From Actinomycetes bacterium (lineage in GTDB: Bacteria; Actinomycetota; Acidimicrobiia; Acidimicrobiales; RAAP-2): 54,676 nucleotides of DNA. The notes under the pieces were generated by a model that had not been told where the DNA came from, did no database searches, and was given only the letters and a program-made list of their open reading frames with translations. The translations under genes and the position numbers were made by a program. The stretch lies in assembly GCA_021793395.1 (NCBI GenBank), contig JAJYSU010000009.1:1-54676 (forward strand). Reading direction: 5' to 3'. Shown piece after piece: positions 32,067-40,504 of the stretch (position 1 is the stretch's first letter; the number at the start of each line of letters is the position of its first letter).

Positions 32067-35000
32067 CTAGGCGACGCGCGTCACCCACGCCCTCGCCGTA
32101 CGTCCATCATCGAACTCGAGCGCCGATCCGTCACCGACGCCCTCGCGCACCAGGACCTCGCGCGCCAGGACCTCGCGCGCGATCTGGGGAAAACTCTCGA
32201 CGAGATCGTCGACGCCGGTCAGGTGCACGACCACCCGATCCGCGACGTCGAATCCGGACTGCTTACGAAGATCCTGGATCTGGCGAACCAGATCGCGTAC
32301 GTAGCCCCGGTGCCGCAACGCGTCCGTCACCAGTAGATCCAGCGCGACGACCTCAGCACCGTCGCGCGAGACGGCGAACCCCTCCTGCGTACGCACGCGC
32401 AACTCGAGATCCTGCGCGTCGAGTTCGACGTCGCCCGAGGACAGGGCCACGTGGAGCGTCCCACCCTGGTCGAGGGTCCGTGACGCCGCCACGGGGTCCA
32501 AGGAGTCCAGAGCGCCGCGCAGCTCCTTCGTCGATTCACCCAGTCGCGGGCCGAGTCGACGAAAATTGGGTACGAACTCGTAGGTCAGAACATCGGCAAT
32601 CTCACGTCGATACTCCAACAGGTCCACGTTCAACTCATCCTCGACCACCCCGGCGGGAGGATGCGGCGACTGAGGGGGAACGAAGACGAGAGCTCTCGCC
32701 AACGGCTGGCGCACCTTGACTCCGGCGTGAGCGCGGGCCGCGCGGCCCAGCGAGGTCAACCGTCGCGCCACCGCCATGGACGCCTCAAGATCAGAGTCGC
32801 ACCGTGACAGATCGCTCGCCGGCCAATCGGCCAGGTGCACGGATGCGTCGTCGGGCGCGTCGAAGAGCTCGCCGTAGAGACGATCGGCCACGAACGGACA
32901 GAACGGAGCAATCAGAAGCGTCACTCGCTGGAGAACCTCCAGCAGAGTCGCGTGAGCCGCGAGGGAGTCCGAGCGTGGCGCGTCCGGGTCCGTGCGCCAG
33001 AAACGACGACGGCTGCGACGGACGTACCAATTCGACACGTCATCAATCAACGCGGCGAGTGCCAACGAGGCGGTCAGCGGATCGTACTTCTCCATCGCCG
33101 TGGTGACCTCGTCGGTGACCGCCTCGAGGCGAGACAGGATCCACCGGTCGATATCGGGGCGGTGCGCGAGCGCGGGAATCTCACGGTCGCCCGGCTCGAA
33201 GGCGTTGAGCGACGCGTACGTCGCGAAGAAACTAAAAGTGTTCCACAACGTGGCCAGCGTCTCACGCATCGAGTGGTCAATCGCGGCGAGTCCCGCTCGG
33301 GTCGACGTCCACGGTGAGCCCTGTGAAAACATCCACCACCGCAGAGGATCGGCACCGCGAGTGTTGAGGATCTCCCAGGGATCGATAACGTTGCCGACCG
33401 ACTTGCTCATCTTGCGCCCGTCCTCATCGACGATGTGACCCAGACACAACACGTGTTCGTAGGGCTTCGCGTCGAACACCAGCGTGTTCACCGCGAGCAA
33501 CGAGTAAAACCAGCCTCGCGTCTGGTCGATCGCCTCGGCCACCAGTTGCGCCGGGAACTGCAACGCCTCGCGCGATCCCTCGACGTGCGGGAAGCCAACC
33601 TGAGCGGCGGGCATGGCCCCCGAGTCGAACCACGCGTCAATCACGGGCTCCACGCGTCGCGCCTCTCCCCCACAGGTCGGACACGCCACGACGACGTCGT
33701 CAATCGCCGGACGGTGAGGATCGATACCGCGTACGTCACGACCGGCCAGGGTCGATAGTTCCTCGAGCGATCCCACGCACGTCACGTGCTGGTCCGCACA
33801 ACGCCAGATCGGCAGAGGGGTACCCCAGAAGCGATCCCGCGACAGGGCCCAGTCGACGTTGTTAGACAACCACTCCCCGAAACGACCGTCGCGGATGTGC
33901 TCCGGGTGCCAGTCGACGGTGGCGTTCTCCTCGAGCAGTCGGTCCTTCAACGTACTCGTCGCGATGTACCAACTGGGCTTGCCCCAGTACAGCAGGACGG
34001 TGCCACAGCGCCAGCAGTGAGGCAGCGCGTGAGCGTACTCCTGACGACGCACCAGCAATCCCCGGTGCGCCAACTCGTCGTTGATCGTCGCGTTGGCGTC
34101 ACGCACGTCACGCCCCTCCAACCAGGGCACCGCGGACGTGAAGGTGCCATCGGGACCGACGGGGTTCACCATCGGCAATCCGTGAGCGCGCGCCACCAGA
34201 CGGTCAATCTCCCCGAAGGCGGGCGCCTGGTGCACCAAGCCCGTACCTTCGTCAGTGGTCACGTAGTCCGCTCCCACGACGTACGCGGCGTCGACGTCAT
34301 CGGGTAGAGCAACGTCGCTGAAGGGGCGCTCGTAGTGCACTCCTAGAAGCGACGATCCCTCGAGAGTCCGCTGGATACGAACACCTTCGCCGAAGACGTC
34401 CTCCACCAGAGCCTGCGCCACCACCATCCCATCCACCACGGCGTAGGTGATCGCGGGATTCACCGCCACCGCCACGTTGGACAGCAGCGTCCACGGGGTC
34501 GTCGTCCACACCACGAGATGCGTCGCGCCAAGACGAGTGACGTCGTCGTCGTCGCGCAGTCGCAATCGAACGTAGCAACTCTCGTCGACCTCGTCTCGGT
34601 ACACGTCGGGCTGACCGAGTTCGTGACTCGACAGGGCCGTTCCACAACGCGGGCAGTACGGTACCACCTTGAAGTCCTCGTAGAGCAGGCCGCGCTCGAA
34701 GAGTTGGCGCAACTGCCACCAGACCGACTCCACGTAGGACGGATGGAAGGTGTAGTACGCGTGCTCCATATCGGTCCAGTAGCCGATGCGTTCGGTCAGC
34801 CGCTCAAATTCCTCCACGTAGGTCATCACCGACTCACGACACAAACGCGTGAACTCCGCGACGCCCACTTGCTCGACGATCGCCTTCTTTCCCGAGATTC
34901 CTAACTGCTTCTCAACCTGTACCTCGACCGGGAGTCCATGAGTATCCCAGCCAGCTCGCCGCGCCACGTAGCGTCCACGCATCGTGTGAAACCGACAAAA

Positions 35001-35213
35001 GAGATCCTTGTAGACCCTCGCCCACACGTGATGCAGCCCGGGCATGCCATTGGCCGTCGGCGGGCCCTCGTAGAACACCCACGGTTCGGCACCTCGTCGC
35101 TGGGCCATAGAACGACCGAAGACGTCGTGACGGCGCCAGCGAAGGAGTTCGGCCTCCTCAATGGCGACGAAGTCAAGTTCTGCGCTGACGGGTTGGAACA
35201 CGGATCTCTCCAT
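32067..35213 (-). CDS. ileS: Isoleucyl-tRNA synthetase, type 2
   Basis: Charges tRNA(Ile). The 1048-residue protein has the class I signature in the type 2 form GLHHVWAR (residues 59-66) instead of HIGH, a CP1 editing domain, the KMSKS loop (GRKMSKSVGN), the anticodon-binding region and a C-terminal extension. Type 2 enzymes, found in eukaryotes and many actinobacteria, are typically less sensitive to mupirocin. I choose the ATG at 35213; TACGAT lies 12 nt upstream and GGGGGGACC could act as ribosome binding site. Only 56 bp separate it from the divergent GNAT gene, so no T-box fits. Confidence 0.95.
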   Translation of the reverse strand: MERSVFQPVSAELDFVAIEEAELLRWRRHDVFGRSMAQRRGAEPWVFYEGPPTANGMPGLHHVWARVYKDLFCRFHTMRGRYVARRAGWDTHGLPVEVQVEKQLGISGKKAIVEQVGVAEFTRLCRESVMTYVEEFERLTERIGYWTDMEHAYYTFHPSYVESVWWQLRQLFERGLLYEDFKVVPYCPRCGTALSSHELGQPDVYRDEVDESCYVRLRLRDDDDVTRLGATHLVVWTTTPWTLLSNVAVAVNPAITYAVVDGMVVAQALVEDVFGEGVRIQRTLEGSSLLGVHYERPFSDVALPDDVDAAYVVGADYVTTDEGTGLVHQAPAFGEIDRLVARAHGLPMVNPVGPDGTFTSAVPWLEGRDVRDANATINDELAHRGLLVRRQEYAHALPHCWRCGTVLLYWGKPSWYIATSTLKDRLLEENATVDWHPEHIRDGRFGEWLSNNVDWALSRDRFWGTPLPIWRCADQHVTCVGSLEELSTLAGRDVRGIDPHRPAIDDVVVACPTCGGEARRVEPVIDAWFDSGAMPAAQVGFPHVEGSREALQFPAQLVAEAIDQTRGWFYSLLAVNTLVFDAKPYEHVLCLGHIVDEDGRKMSKSVGNVIDPWEILNTRGADPLRWWMFSQGSPWTSTRAGLAAIDHSMRETLATLWNTFSFFATYASLNAFEPGDREIPALAHRPDIDRWILSRLEAVTDEVTTAMEKYDPLTASLALAALIDDVSNWYVRRSRRRFWRTDPDAPRSDSLAAHATLLEVLQRVTLLIAPFCPFVADRLYGELFDAPDDASVHLADWPASDLSRCDSDLEASMAVARRLTSLGRAARAHAGVKVRQPLARALVFVPPQSPHPPAGVVEDELNVDLLEYRREIADVLTYEFVPNFRRLGPRLGESTKELRGALDSLDPVAASRTLDQGGTLHVALSSGDVELDAQDLELRVRTQEGFAVSRDGAEVVALDLLVTDALRHRGYVRDLVRQIQDLRKQSGFDVADRVVVHLTGVDDLVESFPQIAREVLAREVLVREGVGDGSALEFDDGRTARAWVTRVA

Positions 35214-35269
35214 TTCGGTCCCCCCATCGTACTGAAAGCGCTCGTAGCGCCGTCTCCTACGCTGGACGG

Positions 35270-35746
35270 GTGACATCAACGATCAGCGTGCGCGAGGAGT
35301 CGATCACGACGAGCGGTGCGGCGAGTGTCCTGCACGCTGCGGTTGACGAACTCGAACGTCGCTACGGGCAGAGCGACGACAGCGCACACCTGCGCCCGGA
35401 CGAGTTAGCTCCCCCCGACGGAGCCTTTCTGGTAGCGCGCCTCTCCGGTCACCTCGCCGGCGGCGTCGGGATTCGCCGCCTCGGTGACACCGATCGCCAC
35501 CTCGCCGAGGTCAAACGCCTCTGGGTGCGGCCCGACCTGCGTCGAACGGGTGTCGCGACGGCCCTGATGACAGCGGTCGAACAACGCGCGCGCGAACTGG
35601 GCTATCACCAGCTCTACCTCGAGACGGGCCGAGCGCAGCCCGAAGCTCTCGCCTTCTACCCACGTTCCGGATGGACCCGGGTCGACTCGTTTCCACCCGG
35701 AGCCTTCACCCACGAACTCGCGACGCGATTCACCAAGATTCTCTAG
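35270..35746 (+). CDS. GNAT-family N-acetyltransferase (158 aa)
   Basis: A single GNAT domain: the acetyl-CoA binding motif A (WVRPDLRRTGVATALM, with the R-x-x-G-x-A signature) lies near 87-102, preceded by AEVKRLWV and followed by YLETGRAQPEALAFYPRSGW. The start GTG is 6 nt after TACGCT (35258-35263), a leaderless arrangement. It is divergent from ileS. Substrate not predictable. Confidence 0.85.
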   Translation: MTSTISVREESITTSGAASVLHAAVDELERRYGQSDDSAHLRPDELAPPDGAFLVARLSGHLAGGVGIRRLGDTDRHLAEVKRLWVRPDLRRTGVATALMTAVEQRARELGYHQLYLETGRAQPEALAFYPRSGWTRVDSFPPGAFTHELATRFTKIL

Positions 35747-35761
35747 CCGCCGCGTACCTCG

Positions 35762-36421
35762 TCATCGAGGGACAAAGTGATCATCCAGCCACTGCGCCGA
35801 GAGTTCCTCGAGCGACGCCAGAACGAGGTCGGCCAACGCGAAAACTGGTTCATGACGATCCTCGTGCGCGGGGACCGCCACGACACTCATGCGCCCCGCC
35901 TTCGCCGCTAGCACTCCGGCCGCCGAGTCTTCGAACACCAGACACTCGAGAGGACTGACGCCGAGCGACGACGCCGCGCTGAGAAAAACTCCGGGGTGTG
36001 GCTTGCCGAACGGCTCCGCGTCGGCGGAACACACGGCGGCGAAGCGATCGCGCAGCCCGAAGTGCTCAAGGCTGCGCACGATAAGCGGTTCCGGCGTCGA
36101 GCTGGCCAGGGCCACCGGCCCTCGGTCGCTGGCGAGGTCGAGAGCACGACGAGCACCGGGAAGAAGGCGCCCTTCGGTTTCGATGAGTTCACCCACCCTG
36201 GCCAACAGTCGATCAACAACCGCCGCGCGCGATACGTCGTGCCACGGGTAGCGCTCGTACCAGAAGTCCACGACTTCGGCGACGAACATGCCCTTGGTCG
36301 AACGATCCTCGGCCTCGGAGATTGGCACTCCCATAGCTCCAAAGATCTCCACCTCCGCACGGTGCCACAGCACCTCGGAGTCGATCAGCAATCCGTCCAT
36401 ATCGAAGAGAGTCGCGCGCAC
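35762..36421 (-). CDS. HAD-superfamily hydrolase, beta-phosphoglucomutase-like phosphatase
   Basis: A 219-residue HAD enzyme with motif I DMDGLLIDSE at residues 7-16, motif II SST in ALASSTPEP, the Lys in GKPHPGVFL and motif IV FEDSAAG. The helical cap after motif I and the similarity to YniC/HxpB-type hexitol or 2-deoxyglucose-6-phosphatases suggest a small sugar phosphate substrate. I choose the GTG at 36421 (MRATLFDMDG) because family homology begins there; the frame is open 26 codons further upstream. It converges on the GNAT gene with a 15-bp gap. Confidence 0.85.
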   Translation of the reverse strand: MRATLFDMDGLLIDSEVLWHRAEVEIFGAMGVPISEAEDRSTKGMFVAEVVDFWYERYPWHDVSRAAVVDRLLARVGELIETEGRLLPGARRALDLASDRGPVALASSTPEPLIVRSLEHFGLRDRFAAVCSADAEPFGKPHPGVFLSAASSLGVSPLECLVFEDSAAGVLAAKAGRMSVVAVPAHEDRHEPVFALADLVLASLEELSAQWLDDHFVPR

Positions 36422-36840
36422 AGCCACCGGGTAACTCTGGCACACTCCGGCGGCGGTCGTCCTTGAGGCCCTTCGCGCCAAGCCCACCCGACAGAACACC
36501 TAGTGGCACGTTCGCCCCATGACGCGACACTCGTGTGCTCGATGTGCTCGAATCTCGCGGTCGCGGAGCCACCACCAACTCACCGCACGCACGGCACGGC
36601 ACGGCACGGCACGGCACGGCACGGCGTACCCGCACTCGGGTTGACGACACAAGCCCGACGACGTCGTAAACGCCGAGAGACGATCTGCCCGGGGCATGGA
36701 GTGACCGGTCGGAGACGGCGTCACCCTCTCACCGTTCGCGAACCAGTGGCACCGACTCGCGCGGCCCCCACGTCACGTCGATGGTCGTGCCGGTGGTGGA
36801 GCGAGGCGAGAGCGATGCCGACGTGAGGACGGCCCCTCGC
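36422..36840. other. Intergenic stretch of about 420 bp without a gene
   Basis: I see no credible coding frame. It contains the ACGGC tandem repeat listed separately. The region separates the HAD gene from a second GNAT gene transcribed divergently. Confidence 0.5.
36591..36625. repeat. Pentanucleotide tandem repeat (ACGGC, 7 units)
   Basis: Seven perfect ACGGC units. A five-base unit outside any gene could vary in copy number between strains. Confidence 0.9.
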
Positions 36841-36854
36841 TAGCGTGGCGATCG

Positions 36855-37778
36855 ATGGACGTGGCCCCACTCTCACCCGAGGACGTCGACGCCGTCGTCA
36901 CGCGCATTGCCCGACGTCTGCGCGACGACGCCCGACGAAACCACCTCGTCGCCCCCGCTCTCGATCGCGCGACCACCACCGACGCGCTGCGCGCGGCAGC
37001 CTCCTCCGTCTGGGTCGCTCGTCGTGGTGGAGTCGTCGTAGGACACCTGTACGGCGCGGTCCTCGGCGACGGCGCGGACCGCGCCGCCTGGGTGGGTCCC
37101 GACGGATCATCCTGTGATGACAGTGAGACCCTCGCGTCTCTCTACGCCGTCGCCGGGCGCGAGTGGATCAACGCGGGCGCGACTCGTCACGTCGCCTGGG
37201 CTCTCGACGGCGCGGCCCACCACGCCCCGTGGCTCGAGCTCGGCTTCGCCCGCTCGAGTGTGCGAGCGTCGCGTCGGCTCACCGGTCAGCGCGCTCGTCC
37301 GCTGCCGGTCGGCTATCGATGGCGCCACGGGGGTATCGACCACCTCGACGCGGCCGTCATGCTCGGCCGGGAGATCGATCGGGTACAGGCCCTCGGGCCA
37401 AGTTTCCTACTCGACGCGGGCGAGGAATCCCTGCGAACCAATCTCGCCGATACCCTCGACGACCCCGAGACCATCCACCACCTCGTGGAGTACGGCGGCG
37501 ACGTCGTCGCGCAAGCCATCATTTTCCCCCTCGACCCGCGGCGGGGCTCCTTCGACGACAGTTGGCACCTCAGCACGGTTGCCGTCGCGCGTGAACACCA
37601 ACACCGCGGCATCGCGACCGCGCTCGTGGACCACGCGCTGGCCGACGCCCGTGCCCGCGGGGGACAGATCATGGAGACCAGCTGGCGCGTGACGAACCGC
37701 GATGCGCAGCGGTTCTGGCTCCACTACGGCTTTCGACCCACCTACGTGCGTCTCCAACGACGAGTAGGGAGTGATTAG
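36855..37778 (+). CDS. GNAT-family acetyltransferase, probably tandem-domain (307 aa)
   Basis: The C-terminal half (about 160-305) is a clear GNAT domain with motif A VAVAREHQHRGIATALVDHA and the closing QRFWLHYGFRPTY. The N-terminal half (WVARRGGVVVGHLYG near 50, RHVAWALDGAAHHAPWLELGF near 110) looks like a degenerate second copy, as in mycothiol synthase-like tandem GNATs, but I do not claim that activity. The ATG at 36855 is 8 nt after TAGCGT (36841-36846). The stop overlaps the convergent glutathione peroxidase stop by 3 nt. Confidence 0.82.
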   Translation: MDVAPLSPEDVDAVVTRIARRLRDDARRNHLVAPALDRATTTDALRAAASSVWVARRGGVVVGHLYGAVLGDGADRAAWVGPDGSSCDDSETLASLYAVAGREWINAGATRHVAWALDGAAHHAPWLELGFARSSVRASRRLTGQRARPLPVGYRWRHGGIDHLDAAVMLGREIDRVQALGPSFLLDAGEESLRTNLADTLDDPETIHHLVEYGGDVVAQAIIFPLDPRRGSFDDSWHLSTVAVAREHQHRGIATALVDHALADARARGGQIMETSWRVTNRDAQRFWLHYGFRPTYVRLQRRVGSD

Positions 37779-38257
37779 GCGAGAGCGGCCTCAATCGCGA
37801 CCACCAGATCAGCGTCCTCAGGCGTCACCTGGGGAGCGAAGCGTCGCACGGATCCGTCGGGCGCGACGAGAAACTTCTCAAAGTTCCAGCGAATGTCACC
37901 GCGGTAACCGTCGGCGTCGGGTACCTCGACCAGTTCGGCGTAGACGGGGTGACGATTCTCACCGTTCACGTCGATCTTTTCAAAAAGAGGGAAGGTCACA
38001 CCGTAGGTCGTCGAGCAAAACTCCTGGATCTCCTCGGGCGTGCCCGGCTCCTGGCCCTGAAACTGATTACACGGAAAACCCACCACCGCAAAGCCCCGAT
38101 CGTGGAAGCGCTCGTGAAGTGCTTCGAGTCCCGCGTACTGCGGAGTCAAGCCGCACTTCGAAGCCACGTTCACGACAAGGACCGTTCGCCCGCGAAAGTC
38201 AGCGAGCGAACTCGGCTCTCCGGCGAGGGTTCGAACAGGAATATCGTAGAGCGTCAT
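37775..38257 (-). CDS. Glutathione peroxidase-family thiol peroxidase
   Basis: A 160-residue protein with the peroxidatic Cys35 (NVASKCGLT) where animal enzymes have selenocysteine, Asn64-Gln65 (FPCNQF) and Trp124-Asn125 (RWNFEKFL), the complete catalytic tetrad. Bacterial cysteine forms usually use thioredoxin, reducing hydrogen peroxide and lipid peroxides. The ATG is exactly 6 nt downstream of TAGGGT (38264-38269), so the mRNA is probably leaderless. It is divergent from the quinone reductase, with about 58 bp between starts. Confidence 0.93.
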   Translation of the reverse strand: MTLYDIPVRTLAGEPSSLADFRGRTVLVVNVASKCGLTPQYAGLEALHERFHDRGFAVVGFPCNQFQGQEPGTPEEIQEFCSTTYGVTFPLFEKIDVNGENRHPVYAELVEVPDADGYRGDIRWNFEKFLVAPDGSVRRFAPQVTPEDADLVVAIEAALA

Positions 38258-38315
38258 GACGTGACCCTAGCGGGCCACGTGTCCGCGTGATGCCCGGTGA
38301 CCGTAGTGTGAGGAC

Positions 38316-39269
38316 GTGCGCGCTCTGATTCTTCACGACGGCGACATGAGCCTCGAGACACGCCCCACTCCCGTGCCGGGACCCGGCGACGTCGTCGTCG
38401 CGGTGCACGCCGCGGGCGTCAACGCGGCGGATCTGCTCCAGCGCCGCGGACTCTACGCGGCTCCGGACGGCTCGCCGCCCGACATCCCCGGGCTCGAGAT
38501 CGCCGGCGTCGTTGACACCATTGGCGAAGGTGTCGACCCGGCCCTGCAGGGGAAACGAGTCTGCGCCGTGGTGGGCGGAGGAGGACACGCCACCCACTGC
38601 CTCGTGCCAGCCGAGCACCTCCTGCTCGTCCCCGACGCCATTGCGTGGATCGAAGCCGGCGGTTTCGGCGAAGCTTTCCTTACCGCCCACGACGCACTCG
38701 CCAGCCAGGCACACGTCCAAGCCGGTGAACACGCTCTCATCTCGGGTGCGGCCGGCGGTGTCGGCGTCGCCGCCGTGCAGATCGCGCGGCTACTCGGAGC
38801 GACCGTGAGTGCCGTGACGCGTACGTCCGAGCACCACCCTCGCCTACGCGAGTTCGGAGCGACCCTCACCCTTACGACCGACGACGAAGCGTCCCTGGAG
38901 CCCGTCGACGTCGTCATCGAGTTGGTGGGCGCCGCCCACCTCGAGAATGTCCAGCCACACCTCGCCCCACGAGCACGCGTCGTCGTGATCGGAGTGAGCG
39001 GCGGCGCACGCGCCGAGATCGACCTCCTACGGGTCATGGCACTGCGCGCCACGCTGACCGGCTCTACGTTGCGCGCTCGATCACGTCGCGAGAAGGCTGA
39101 CGTGACCGAGCGGGCGTCCGCCGCCCTGCTAGACGCCTGGGGTCGCGGACTTCTGCGCGTTCCCGTCGAGCGAACCTTCGAACTCGCTGACGCCGCGGCG
39201 GCCTACGAGTACTTCGCGCGCCCGGGAAAGTTTGGAAAGGTCATTCTGCGAGTCGACGCTGAGTCGTAA
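38316..39269 (+). CDS. Quinone oxidoreductase-type zinc-independent MDR dehydrogenase
   Basis: A 317-residue medium-chain dehydrogenase/reductase of the QOR/PIG3 group: AAGVNAADLLQRRGLY (35-50), PGLEIAGVVDTIGEGV, then the Rossmann motif SGAAGGVGVAAVQIA near 145-160. No structural or catalytic zinc ligands are visible. It likely reduces quinones or enals with NADPH. The GTG start lies 6 nt after TAGTGT (38304-38309), leaderless like its divergent neighbour, the peroxidase, and both suggest an oxidative-stress role. Confidence 0.88.
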   Translation: MRALILHDGDMSLETRPTPVPGPGDVVVAVHAAGVNAADLLQRRGLYAAPDGSPPDIPGLEIAGVVDTIGEGVDPALQGKRVCAVVGGGGHATHCLVPAEHLLLVPDAIAWIEAGGFGEAFLTAHDALASQAHVQAGEHALISGAAGGVGVAAVQIARLLGATVSAVTRTSEHHPRLREFGATLTLTTDDEASLEPVDVVIELVGAAHLENVQPHLAPRARVVVIGVSGGARAEIDLLRVMALRATLTGSTLRARSRREKADVTERASAALLDAWGRGLLRVPVERTFELADAAAAYEYFARPGKFGKVILRVDAES

Positions 39270-39315
39270 CTCGCGAGGTGGCACGCCGTGTGACCACGAC
39301 TCACCACCTCGCGAG
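39270..39315. terminator. Convergent hairpin terminator
   Basis: Perfect 12-bp arms CTCGCGAGGTGG (39270-39281) and CCACCTCGCGAG (39304-39315) with a 22-nt loop, lying between the quinone reductase stop and the alanine dehydrogenase stop. No T-run. Confidence 0.7.
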
Positions 39316-39321
39316 CGACGG

Positions 39322-40440
39322 CTAGAGCAGCGACGCCAACGCGGTCGTGTCGAGGCCGTGAGCCTCCGCGACCGGACCGTACGTAATCGCGCCGTGTACC
39401 ACGTTCACGCCTTCGGCGAGTGCGTCGTCCGCGCGAACCGCGTCGCGCCAGCCCAGCCGCGCGAGTTCGCTCACGTACGGCAGCGTCGCGTTGGCGAGGG
39501 CGTACGTAGAGGTCGCGGGTACCGCACCGGGCATATTGGCCACGCAGTAGAAGATTGATCCGTTCATGTCGAACACCGGGTCCGAGTGCGTCGTCGGGTG
39601 CGTCGCCTCAAAGCAGCCTCCCTGGTCCACCGCAATGTCCACCAGCACCGATCCCTCGCGCATACTCGCCACTAGGTCGTTGCTCACCAGTTTCGGTGCC
39701 TTGGCCCCGACGACCAGTACGGCACCAATCACGATGTCGGCGTTCACGCACGCCTCCTCCACCGCGTGCGTCGACGAGGCCAGAGTCTGAACCCTCCCGT
39801 CGAAGTGATGGTCTACCTCACGCAACCGGTCAAGGTTGCGATCGAGCACCGTCACGTTGGCGTGCAAGCCCGCCGCGAGAGTGGCCGCCGCCAGCCCTGA
39901 CACGCCGGCGCCGATGACCACGACGTTGGCTGGAGTCACGCCGGGGACACCACTGATCAGCGTGCCGCGGCCGCCACCGGGACGCATGAGGTGATGTGCA
40001 CCCATCAGGGGAGCCATCCGCCCCGCCACCTCACTCATTGGCGCCAGGAGCGGAAGGCTGTTGTCAGCGAGCCGCACCGTCTCGTAGGCGATCGCCACGT
40101 TCGACGCCGCCACGAGTGCGTCCGTGCACGAACGCGACGCCGCCAGGTGGAGATAGGTGAACAGAATCTGGTCAGGGTGGGCCTTAAGGCGAGGGTACTC
40201 CGCCTCAATCGGCTCCTTGACCTTGAGCAGAAGATCCGCCTGTGCCCAGACGTCATCCGCGGCGGGCACGATCGTCCCACCCACGGCGCGATAGTCGTCG
40301 TCGCTGATGGCCGAACCGACACCGGCGCCCTGCTCAATCAGCACACGATGCCCCGCACCGGACAACTCGCGAACCCCTGCCGGGGTCAGCGCCACCCGAT
40401 TTTCATCGGTCTTGATTTCCTTCGGTACTCCGATGATCAT
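39322..40440 (-). CDS. ald: Alanine dehydrogenase
   Basis: Reversibly deaminates L-alanine to pyruvate and ammonia with NAD+. The 372-residue protein starts MIIGVPKEIKTDENRVALTP cut at the usual strand, and carries KVKEP (Lys near 74), TYLHLAA (His near 96) and the NAD-binding VVIGAGVSGLAAATLAAG near 168-185, then VDIAVDQGGCFE. It follows the aminobutyraldehyde-type dehydrogenase on the same strand after 64 nt. In this context it probably regenerates pyruvate from alanine made by the neighbouring class III aminotransferase. Confidence 0.96.
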   Translation of the reverse strand: MIIGVPKEIKTDENRVALTPAGVRELSGAGHRVLIEQGAGVGSAISDDDYRAVGGTIVPAADDVWAQADLLLKVKEPIEAEYPRLKAHPDQILFTYLHLAASRSCTDALVAASNVAIAYETVRLADNSLPLLAPMSEVAGRMAPLMGAHHLMRPGGGRGTLISGVPGVTPANVVVIGAGVSGLAAATLAAGLHANVTVLDRNLDRLREVDHHFDGRVQTLASSTHAVEEACVNADIVIGAVLVVGAKAPKLVSNDLVASMREGSVLVDIAVDQGGCFEATHPTTHSDPVFDMNGSIFYCVANMPGAVPATSTYALANATLPYVSELARLGWRDAVRADDALAEGVNVVHGAITYGPVAEAHGLDTTALASLL

Positions 40441-40504
40441 CGTCGATCATCCTTTCTGTCTTAGGTACTCCTCATCGGCCTCGCGGCCCGACTCGACTGT
40501 CGCC

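Noticed and set aside
35214-35269. Possible T-box leader upstream of ileS
   Set aside because: Actinobacterial ileS genes often carry one, but only 56 bp separate ileS from the divergent GNAT gene. That is too short and shows no T-box sequence.
36591-36625. CRISPR array
   Set aside because: Units are five bases with no spacers; it is a simple tandem repeat.
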